DNA from: Hyphomicrobiales bacterium
Lineage (GTDB): Bacteria > Pseudomonadota > Alphaproteobacteria > Rhizobiales > Beijerinckiaceae
NCBI GenBank assembly: GCA_028290405.1
Contig: JAQGJX010000199.1
Coordinates: forward strand, 1-38,311
Length of the DNA stretch: 38,311 bases
Direction of reading: 5' to 3'
Shown here: positions 16,522-24,950 of the stretch, in pieces
Layout of the letters: every line of letters starts with the position of its first letter
How positions within the stretch are numbered: position 1 is the first letter of the stretch
The notes under the pieces: generated by a model
Seen by the model: the letters and a program-made list of their open reading frames with translations, nothing else
Told to the model about the DNA's origin: nothing
Database searches by the model: none
Position numbers and translations under genes: made by a program

Positions 16522-17136
16522 TCAACCGTCGGCGAAAGCGGTGGCCTGCGCGGCGGGGCGCGCCTCGAAGGTCGCATGCCAGGCGGCAAGCTGCGGATGC
16601 GCCTCGCGCCAGGGGTCGCCGCCGAAGCGGAAATCCCAATAGGACAGCGCGCACCCAATTGCGATATGGCCGATGCCGAACGGCGCGCGGGCGAACTCCG
16701 GCGCCTCCCGCTCAAGCTGCTCCAGCGTGGCGGCGCGCTTGTCGGCGAACGCCTTCATGTGCGGCTCTGAACGAAGAGTGTCCGCCCTGTCGCGCTCGTT
16801 GCGCATGAGGATCAGGAGGTCCAGAAACCCCTGCCCCAACGCGTGAAGCCGTTGCGCCAGAAGACGCTCGCGTCCGCGGGGGGGAATGATGCGCCCCCCG
16901 CCGGCAAGGTCGTCGAGATACTCGCAGATCACGTAGGAGTCGAAGATCGCCAGCCCGTCGTCCAGCACCAGCGTGGGAATCTTGTTCAGCGGATTGTCCG
17001 CGCGCAGGTCCGCGTTGGAGCTCGACATCGCCACCACGGTGCGCTGGCGCTCAAGGCGATCCTGCAATCCAAGCTCATGGGCGGCGAGCATGACCTTGCG
17101 CACATAGGGAGAGCGTGGAGACCAGTGGATTTTCAT
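16522..17136 (-). CDS. Glutathione S-transferase family protein
   Basis: A 204-residue two-domain GST: thioredoxin-like N-domain with SPRSPYVRKV (the likely catalytic Ser near 6-9), the cis-Pro motif NKIPTLVLDDG and the gamma-Glu-binding FDSYVICEYL, then an all-helical C-domain. In catabolic operons GSTs isomerise, dehalogenate or cleave ethers with glutathione, or protect against electrophilic intermediates. It overlaps the regulator gene by 4 bp (ATGA) and is followed 10 bp later by the CoA-transferase gene, so it is part of the same transcript. Which reaction it performs cannot be told. Confidence 0.9.
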   Translation of the reverse strand: MKIHWSPRSPYVRKVMLAAHELGLQDRLERQRTVVAMSSSNADLRADNPLNKIPTLVLDDGLAIFDSYVICEYLDDLAGGGRIIPPRGRERLLAQRLHALGQGFLDLLILMRNERDRADTLRSEPHMKAFADKRAATLEQLEREAPEFARAPFGIGHIAIGCALSYWDFRFGGDPWREAHPQLAAWHATFEARPAAQATAFADG

Positions 17137-17912
17137 ACGGGCTCCGCTTTGCTGGCGACGTTGGTCTGCATTTCAAGGCGCACCATGTCGCCGCGATAGA
17201 TGCCGGTGGTGAGCAGCGCCACGACGCCGTCTCCATCCAGCGCGACGCGCTGCACATAGGCGACGGGCGCGTTGAGCGGCACGTTCAGCAGCGAAGCGGT
17301 CTCGATGTCAGCCATGCCGATGGTGAGGGTCTGGCGCACGTTGGCGATGGTCACGCCGGGAATGTCGGTGATGAGCCTCAGCGCGGTCTTGCTGGCGTAG
17401 GCCGCCTTGGGGATGGATGGCGTGAGGCGCTCGTCCACGTACAGGTCCGCGACGAGAAACGCCTTGCCCTCGCGCGAATGCCTGCGGCGCAGCGCCCGGT
17501 AGGACGGCGCCGCGGTCCCGGCCGGCAGGTCGAGGGCGGGCAGCGCGCTTTGACGGCGCTCGCTGAGCACCTCGATGCTCGCGCCCTTGCGGGCCATCAG
17601 CATGCCCGAGAGATCGGTGTGAACCTCGCACCAGAGTTCGCGGGCGGGCTTGGCCTTCACGAACGTGCCCTTGGCGCGGAAGCGCTCGATGAGCCCGTCC
17701 TGCTCCAGCAAGCCCAAGGCCTGGCGGATGGTGAGCTTGGCGACCCCGCACTCCTGCGCCAGATCGTCCACAGTGGGAATCTGCTCGCCGACGGGCCACT
17801 CGCCCGTTTCCACGCGACGCCGAAAAAGCGTGCCCAGCTGCAGATAGCGGGCGACGGCGCTTTGGCTCAGGTCTGGACGCGGCTTGGCGGCGGCTTGGTT
17901 CATCGCGTCCAT
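17133..17912 (-). CDS. GntR-family (HutC/UTRA) transcriptional regulator
   Basis: About 259 residues: an N-terminal winged helix-turn-helix (GEQIPTVDDLAQECGVAKLTIRQ split over residues 58-80, then LLEQDGLIERFRAKGTFV) and a C-terminal UTRA ligand domain ending in TGIYRGDMVRLEMQ. It is the first gene of the seven-gene operon and overlaps the GST gene by 4 bp, so it very probably regulates that operon, relieved by a pathway intermediate. No clear ribosome site precedes 17912 or the alternative ATG at 17903. A promoter-like sequence overlaps 17911-17916, which would favour 17903 and a nearly leaderless mRNA. Starts further up are unlikely. Confidence 0.9.
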   Translation of the reverse strand: MDAMNQAAAKPRPDLSQSAVARYLQLGTLFRRRVETGEWPVGEQIPTVDDLAQECGVAKLTIRQALGLLEQDGLIERFRAKGTFVKAKPARELWCEVHTDLSGMLMARKGASIEVLSERRQSALPALDLPAGTAAPSYRALRRRHSREGKAFLVADLYVDERLTPSIPKAAYASKTALRLITDIPGVTIANVRQTLTIGMADIETASLLNVPLNAPVAYVQRVALDGDGVVALLTTGIYRGDMVRLEMQTNVASKAEPV

Positions 17913-17938
17913 AAAGACCAGTTGACTGGTTTTTGCAA
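17911..17938 (-). promoter_or_regulatory. Candidate promoter of the GntR operon with operator palindrome in the spacer
   Basis: Read on the minus strand: TTGCAA (17938-17933), 16 bases, then CTTTAT (17916-17911). The spacer contains the inverted repeat ACCAGT-TG-ACTGGT at 17917-17930 (perfect 6-bp arms). A dyad of this size between -35 and -10 is where a GntR repressor would bind to control its own operon. The -10 match is only moderate; the dyad itself is certain. Confidence 0.5.
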
Positions 17939-17977
17939 TGGAAGTTTTGGCCAAGCGCCGCAACAAGAAATCACAGG

Positions 17978-18006
17978 TTGTAAAAATCATAAGCATGGAT
18001 GATAAG
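17978..18006 (+). promoter_or_regulatory. Candidate sigma-70 promoter of the alpha/beta-hydrolase and binding-protein genes
   Basis: TTGTAA (17978-17983), a 17-base spacer and GATAAG (18001-18006) lie in a locally AT-rich stretch. The next ATG is at 18038, behind GGAGGA. It faces away from the GntR promoter, so one repressor could influence both directions. Assigned by eye from consensus similarity. Confidence 0.45.
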
Positions 18007-18037
18007 ATGAACACGCCGCCGTACCGTTTGGAGGACC

Positions 18038-18832
18038 ATGACCCGCGACGCCGCCCCCGAGACGTATTTCGTGCGCGCAGGCGAGGCGAGCATCTGGGTG
18101 CGCGCGCAGGGCGCCGGGCCTCTGGTGGCGCTGCTGCCCTCGCAGGCGCGCGACTCCGACGATTACGACGACATCGCGCAGGGCTTTGCGGCCGCAGGCT
18201 ACCGGGTGTTGCGGCCGCAGCCGCGCGGCATCGGCCGCAGCGCCGGCCCGCTCGACGGGCTGACGTTGCGCGACCTCGCTCATGACGTCGCAGAGGTGAT
18301 ACGCGCGGCTCACGCCGGTCCGGCGATCATCGTCGGCCACGCGTTTGGGCATTATGTGGCGCGGATGGTCGCCACCGCATTTCCTGATGTGGCGAAGGGC
18401 GTCGTGGTCGCGGCGTCGGCGGCCAAGACCTATCCGGCCGACCTGTCGCGCGCCGTCACGCAGGCGGGCGACGTGACCTTGCCGGACGACGTTCGATTGG
18501 CGGCGCTGCGGCAGGCGTTCTTTGCGCCCGGCAACGATCCGCGCTGCTGGCTAGCCGGCTGGCATCCGCACATGCAGGCCGTGCAGCGCGCGGCCCGCGC
18601 GGCGGTGGAGCAGGAGAGCTACTGGGCGGCGGGGGACGCGCCCCTGCTCGACCTGCAGGCGGAGTTCGATCCCTTCAAGCCCCCGGAGCGGCGCATGGAA
18701 ATGCGCGAGGACTTCGGCGAGCGCGTCTCCATCGCGCTCATTCGGAACGCCAGCCACGCCCTGATCCCCGAACAACCCGACGCCGTCGTCAGCGCCGTAT
18801 GCGACTGGATGCGGCGCATCGGCCATCGTTAG
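18038..18832 (+). CDS. Alpha/beta-hydrolase-fold protein with Ala in place of the nucleophile Ser
   Basis: A 264-residue alpha/beta-hydrolase fold: strands around VALLPSQARDSDDY and GYRVLRPQPRGIGRS, nucleophile elbow IIVGHAFGHYVARM, late Asp211 (AEFDPFKPPE) and His240 (NASHALIPEQP). The usual GxSxG elbow is GHAFG, with Ala102 (codon GCG) where the serine nucleophile should be, while Asp and His remain. Ordinary esterase chemistry is therefore unlikely. Some members of the fold do cofactor-free lyase, dioxygenase or decarboxylase-type reactions. The start follows GGAGGA. It is divergent from the GntR operon and 14 bp upstream of a TTT binding-protein gene. Confidence 0.88.
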   Translation: MTRDAAPETYFVRAGEASIWVRAQGAGPLVALLPSQARDSDDYDDIAQGFAAAGYRVLRPQPRGIGRSAGPLDGLTLRDLAHDVAEVIRAAHAGPAIIVGHAFGHYVARMVATAFPDVAKGVVVAASAAKTYPADLSRAVTQAGDVTLPDDVRLAALRQAFFAPGNDPRCWLAGWHPHMQAVQRAARAAVEQESYWAAGDAPLLDLQAEFDPFKPPERRMEMREDFGERVSIALIRNASHALIPEQPDAVVSAVCDWMRRIGHR

Positions 18833-18846
18833 CCACGGAGCCTGAA

Positions 18847-19806
18847 ATGCGTCGTTTGTTTTTCTCGGCGGGCCTCGCGCTCGTGGCGTTCAGCGCTGGG
18901 GCGCAGGACTATCCTGCGCGCGCCCCCACGCTCGTCGTGCCCTACGCGGCGGGCGGGCCCGTGGACATTGCGGGACGCGCGACGGCGGACGCGATGTCAA
19001 AGCAGCTTGGACGCCAGATCGTCGTCGAGAACAAGGCGGGCGCCGGCGGGGTGGTCGGCACGCGGTATGTGATGACCTCGCGGCCGGACGGCTACACGCT
19101 GCTGCTGGGCTCGACAGGCCCGCTCATCATCGCGCCCAGCGCCAATCCCGGCTCCATGGACGTGGAGGCGGCCTTCCAGCCCGTGGGGGTGGTGGCGGAT
19201 TCGCCGCAGGTGCTGGTGGTGAGCGCGAAAGTTCCCGCCAAAACCCTGGCCGAGCTGGTCGCGCTCGCCAAGGCCAGGCCGGGCTCGATGAATTACGGAT
19301 CGGCGGGCATCGGCACCACGCCGCATCTGGCGGCCGAACTGTTCAAGCGCGCCACCGGGACGGAGCTGGTGCATGTGCCCTACCGGGGCACGAGCGCCGC
19401 GATCCCCGACCTCATGTCGGGCGAATTGCAGATGATGTTCGGCGACATCGCCACCCTGCGGCCCTTCATCGAAAGCGGCGCGGTGACGGCGCTGGTGGTG
19501 ACCGGGGCCGCCCGCTCGAAGCTCGCCCCGCACGCGCCCACAGCGCCGGAGGCGGGGTACCCGACCCTGGTGTCGCGCAATTTCTACGTGGTGCTGGCCC
19601 CCGCCGGCGCGCCGCCCCAGATCGTCGACGCGCTGAGCCGCGCGCTGGCCAGCGCCAAGTCCGATCCCGCCTTCGCAAGCCAGATGGAAAGCCAGGGCAT
19701 GACCCTGACGGACTCCTCGCCCGAGCACGCGCGCCAATACCTGCGGGCGGAAAAGGAGACGTGGGAGCCCATCATTCAATCCATCGGATTGAAGCTGAAC
19801 CCGTGA
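18847..19806 (+). CDS. Bug/TTT-family periplasmic solute-binding protein (second)
   Basis: A 319-residue TctC/Bug receptor with a Sec signal peptide (cleavage near residue 19, after AGA) and the family signatures ENKAGAGGVVGTRYV, RPDGYTLLLG, MNYGSAGIGTTPHLAAELF and HVPYRGTS. It is clearly diverged from the binding protein at 6036-7016, so the two probably bind different or modified ligands, most likely carboxylates. It follows the alpha/beta-hydrolase gene closely with its own ribosome site (GGAG). No transporter membrane genes are in the window. It ends 34 bp before the convergent end of glmS, which marks the edge of the catabolic island. Confidence 0.92.
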   Translation: MRRLFFSAGLALVAFSAGAQDYPARAPTLVVPYAAGGPVDIAGRATADAMSKQLGRQIVVENKAGAGGVVGTRYVMTSRPDGYTLLLGSTGPLIIAPSANPGSMDVEAAFQPVGVVADSPQVLVVSAKVPAKTLAELVALAKARPGSMNYGSAGIGTTPHLAAELFKRATGTELVHVPYRGTSAAIPDLMSGELQMMFGDIATLRPFIESGAVTALVVTGAARSKLAPHAPTAPEAGYPTLVSRNFYVVLAPAGAPPQIVDALSRALASAKSDPAFASQMESQGMTLTDSSPEHARQYLRAEKETWEPIIQSIGLKLNP

Positions 19807-19840
19807 CCTGAGAGCGCGGCCGTCTCGCGACGCCGCGCCG

Positions 19841-21667
<1,827 letters not shown>

Positions 21668-21809
21668 GCGAGCGACTCCTTGATGTGCCCCATGATCGCG
21701 CGGTGCGGGGAGCTATGGCGGTGAAGTAGCGCTGAAGACGCTTTACGAACAAGTCTCATGAAGTCGCGGTCATAACGCAGCTTAACCCGGCCAGAAAGCT
21801 CACGTTGCG

Positions 21810-23174
21810 TCAGCTCTTCTTGCTCGCCATGCGGCGTGTCCTGAAATCGCTCGCCCAGCCGGGTTTTTCAACCTGCTGTCCGCGCGCCAGCGCCAACGCG
21901 TCCGGGGCCACGTCCTTCGTCACGACGGAGCCGGAGCCCACATAGGCGCCCGCGCCGACATGGATGGGCGCCACGAGCGACGTGTTGGAGCCTACAAACG
22001 CACCGGCCCCGACGATGGTTCGGAACTTTCCGAATCCATCATAATTGCAGGTGATCGTTCCCGCCCCGATGTTGGCGTCCGCGCCGATCTCCGCGTCGCC
22101 GATGTAACTGAGATGGCTCACCTTGGCGCCCGGGCCCAGCGTGGCGGCCTTCAGCTCCACGAAATTGCCCACCTTGGCGTTGGCGCCCAGATGCGCGCCG
22201 GGCCGCAGGCGCGCGAACGGACCGGCGTTGGCGCCGCTCTCCAGCCGCGCGCCCTGCAGGTGCGAGAAGGCGTGCACCACGGCCCCGTCGTCCAGCACGA
22301 CGCCAGGTCCGCACACCACATGCGGTTCGATCAGCACGTCGCGGCCGATCCTTGTGTCATGGGAGAGGAACACCGTCTCGGGCGCGATCATCGTCGCGCC
22401 GTTGCGCATGGCGGCCTCGCGCAGGCGGCGCTGCATCACCCCTTCGGCGGCGGACAATTGCACGCGGTCGTTGACGCCCATCACCTCTTCTTCGGACGCC
22501 ATGATGGCGACGCTGCGCAGCCCCTTGGCGCGCGCGGCCTCCACCGCGTCGGTGAGGTAGTATTCCTTCTGGGCGTTCTCGTTGCCGATGGAGTCGAGCA
22601 GGTCCAGCGCGCGGGCGCCGTCCATCGCCATCAGGCCGGCGTTGCACGTCTTCACGGCGCGCTCCCCCTCGCTGGCGTCCTTCTGCTCGCGGATGGCCAG
22701 GAGATCGTCGCCGTCCAGCAGCAGGCGCCCGTACCCGGTGGGATCGGCCGCCACGAACCCCATGGCGGCGACGGCCGCGCCTTTCGAGATCGCCGCGCGC
22801 ATGGCCGCAAGGCTTTCGGGCCGGATGAGCGGGGTGTCGGCGAACACGATGAGGACGTCGTCATAGCCCCGCGCGATGGCGGCGCGCGCGGCGAGCGCCG
22901 CGTGGGCCGTGCCCAGCCGCTGCGTCTGCTCGAACACGGCTGCGTCCGGCGCGATGCGCCGCGCTTCCGCCGCGACGTCCTCGCGCCCGGGCCCCACGAC
23001 CACCGCGATATCGTCCGCCCCGGCCGCCCTCGCGGTCGCCACCACATGCCCCACCATGGCCCGTCCGGCCACGGGGTGAAGCACCTTCGGGAGAGCGGAT
23101 TTCATGCGGGTGCCCTCGCCGGCGGCGAGGACGATGGTCAAACAGGAACGCGGCGTCCGATCATGGCTCGGCAT
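21810..23174 (-). CDS. glmU: Bifunctional GlcN-1-P acetyltransferase / GlcNAc-1-P uridyltransferase
   Basis: 454 residues, full length. The N-terminal pyrophosphorylase domain has the signature [20 protein letters not shown], then [10 protein letters not shown] and VFADTPLI. The C-terminal left-handed beta-helix of hexapeptide repeats (from about 250) carries the acetyltransferase and ends with [20 protein letters not shown]-type coils. It makes UDP-GlcNAc in two steps from glucosamine-1-phosphate, directly downstream of the GlmS/GlmM reactions. GGGGAGA precedes the ATG. It is the first gene of the glmU-glmS pair and divergent from opgG across a 192-bp gap. Confidence 0.98.
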   Translation of the reverse strand: MPSHDRTPRSCLTIVLAAGEGTRMKSALPKVLHPVAGRAMVGHVVATARAAGADDIAVVVGPGREDVAAEARRIAPDAAVFEQTQRLGTAHAALAARAAIARGYDDVLIVFADTPLIRPESLAAMRAAISKGAAVAAMGFVAADPTGYGRLLLDGDDLLAIREQKDASEGERAVKTCNAGLMAMDGARALDLLDSIGNENAQKEYYLTDAVEAARAKGLRSVAIMASEEEVMGVNDRVQLSAAEGVMQRRLREAAMRNGATMIAPETVFLSHDTRIGRDVLIEPHVVCGPGVVLDDGAVVHAFSHLQGARLESGANAGPFARLRPGAHLGANAKVGNFVELKAATLGPGAKVSHLSYIGDAEIGADANIGAGTITCNYDGFGKFRTIVGAGAFVGSNTSLVAPIHVGAGAYVGSGSVVTKDVAPDALALARGQQVEKPGWASDFRTRRMASKKS

Positions 23175-23262
23175 GCGACGAATCTCCCCTGCAATTGCGG
23201 GCTCCCCATGATCTAGCCCAAGTTGCCAGCCCGGTCAGTGGAAAACGCACGTGAGCTATAAC

Positions 23263-23274
23263 CTTTCCGGAAAG
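23263..23274. promoter_or_regulatory. Perfect 12-bp palindrome in the glmU/opgG divergent gap
   Basis: CTTTCCGGAAAG is a perfect 12-bp dyad in the 192-bp region between glmU (minus) and opgG (plus). On the minus strand it ends just before a TATAGC that could be the glmU -10. On the plus strand it lies some 25 bp upstream of TATACA (23300-23305), a possible opgG -10 without a good -35. It could be an operator for either gene; the regulator is unknown. Confidence 0.35.
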
Positions 23275-23366
23275 TCGTCGCACCTGCGCCGCAATTTGCT
23301 ATACAGTGCGCACCGCGTCCGCCACCCTATCCGGATGCTTTCGATTTGCCGGGGTTCGTCGTTTTT

Positions 23367-24950
23367 ATGTTTCAACGCAGAGACCTCTTGAAGCTCGCAA
23401 TGAGTGGTCTCGCGACCCCTGCCCTTGCGTCAATGGCGGCCGGCGGCGCTTTCGCGCAGGCGCCCGCTCCCGCCGGGGCGCCCGAGCCGCCCGCGGCCGA
23501 TCCGCGCGGACCCAAATTCGACGCCGCCATGGTGCAGGACGCCGCCAGGGCGCTGGCCAAGCAGCCCTGGAAGAAGCCGCCCCAGGACGTGTCCGAAACG
23601 TATGCGGCGCTGAACTACGATCAGTATTCCTCCATCGCCCGCAAGCCCGAGGCGCGCATATGGAATGGCCAGAAGGTCGGCTTCGTGCTGGAGCCGACCC
23701 ATCGCGGCTTCATCTTCACCAACCACTTGCAGATCAACGTGGTGGAGGACGGCTACGCGCGCCGCCTCGCGTATGACGCGCAGGACTTCGCCTCCGGCAA
23801 GGCGCCGCCCACGACCGACAAACGCGACGTGGGCTTCGCGGGTTTCCGCATCCTGCAGACGGCCGAGGACGGCTCGACCAAGGAAGTTCTGCTCTTCCAG
23901 GGCGCGGGCTATTTCCAGACCGCCGCGAGGGGTCAGCCCTTCGGGGCCGCCTCGCGCGCCCTCTCGATCCGCCCCGTCGACCAGACGAAGGGCGAGGAAT
24001 TTCCCTATATCGCGCAGGTCTGGATCGAGCGTCCCGTGCTGGCCGCCAATGCGCTGATCGTCCACGCGGTGCTGGATTCAGAAAGCGTGACCGGCGCCTA
24101 TCGCTTCACCCTGCGGCCCGGCGACACCACCATCGTGGACACGGAATGCACGCTGTTCACGCGCGCCGCCCTCGATCACGTGGGCCTAGGCACGCTGCAG
24201 GGCACGTTCCTGTTCGGCCCCATCGACAGGCGCCGGGGCGACGACATCCGCCCCAGCGTTTACGACGTCTCCGGACTGCAGATGCTCTCTGGCGGCGGCG
24301 AATGGATCTGGCGTCCCGCGTCGAACCGCCAGACGCTGCAGGCGTCCGCCTTTGTGGACGAGAACCCGCGCGGCTTCGGCCTGCTGCAACGGGACCGCGA
24401 CTTCGCGCTGTTCAACGACGACGACAGTCATTGGGAAGCCCGCCCGTCCGTGTGGACCGAGCCGATCGGCGACTGGGGCCCGGGGCATGTGACGCTGCTG
24501 GAGATTCCGGCCGAGTCGCAGGTGAACCAGAACATCGTCGCCTACTGGCGCCCGCGCGCGCCGCTGGCCGCCAATGCCGAGGCGTCGTTCGCCTATCGTC
24601 AGTTCTGGTGCTGGAGCCCGCCCGAGCGCCCGCCGTTCGCCATCGCGGCGCGCTCGCGCAGCGGCCGGATGCCGGGAGCCCAGAACAACCTGCGTCGCAG
24701 GCGGTTCCTCGTCGAATTCACCGGCGACCTGCTCAACGACACGGCGCGCTATCCCGAGATCACCGCGAAAGCCCACACCGCGCAGGGAAACATCACCAAC
24801 GTTCGCCTCGTGATGGCGCGCGAGGACAAGGCGGCCCGCGTGCTGTTCGACGTGGACGCCGGGACTGAACCCCACGCCGAACTGCGGCTGTTTCTCGAAG
24901 CCGCCGGCAAGCCTATCAGTGAAACCTGGCTGTATCGATGGACGCCGTGA
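23367..24950 (+). CDS. opgG: Periplasmic glucan biosynthesis protein OpgG/MdoG (OpgD-like)
   Basis: A 527-residue MdoG-family protein for osmoregulated periplasmic glucans. It has a twin-arginine signal (MFQRRDLLKLAMSG; cleavage near AFA-QAP at 30), which is more typical of OpgD than E. coli OpgG, followed by the beta-sandwich with family stretches DQYSSIARKPEARIW, GAGYFQ and SGGGEWIWRP. OpgG acts in the periplasm on the beta-glucan chain made by OpgH. The ATG at 23367 gives the Tat signal; a TTG 21 bp upstream is less likely. Its end overlaps the start of opgH by 13 bp, so the two are coupled. Confidence 0.93.
   Translation: MFQRRDLLKLAMSGLATPALASMAAGGAFAQAPAPAGAPEPPAADPRGPKFDAAMVQDAARALAKQPWKKPPQDVSETYAALNYDQYSSIARKPEARIWNGQKVGFVLEPTHRGFIFTNHLQINVVEDGYARRLAYDAQDFASGKAPPTTDKRDVGFAGFRILQTAEDGSTKEVLLFQGAGYFQTAARGQPFGAASRALSIRPVDQTKGEEFPYIAQVWIERPVLAANALIVHAVLDSESVTGAYRFTLRPGDTTIVDTECTLFTRAALDHVGLGTLQGTFLFGPIDRRRGDDIRPSVYDVSGLQMLSGGGEWIWRPASNRQTLQASAFVDENPRGFGLLQRDRDFALFNDDDSHWEARPSVWTEPIGDWGPGHVTLLEIPAESQVNQNIVAYWRPRAPLAANAEASFAYRQFWCWSPPERPPFAIAARSRSGRMPGAQNNLRRRRFLVEFTGDLLNDTARYPEITAKAHTAQGNITNVRLVMAREDKAARVLFDVDAGTEPHAELRLFLEAAGKPISETWLYRWTP

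Noticed and set aside
16512-16715. N-terminal extension of the CoA-transferase by 68 residues.
   Set aside because: It overlaps the GST gene, is Arg/Pro-rich and unlike the family; the ATG at 16511 has GAGGAAA before it.
11954-16808. Long plus-strand frames opposite the seven-gene operon (for example 11954-13306 and 15462-16808).
   Set aside because: They are shadows of conserved minus-strand genes; no ribosome sites or motifs.
21668-21809. A glmS ribozyme or other regulatory RNA in the gap before glmS.
   Set aside because: The gap is only 142 bp, and no conserved ribozyme core or sRNA-like terminator is visible; glmS ribozymes are known mainly from Gram-positive bacteria.
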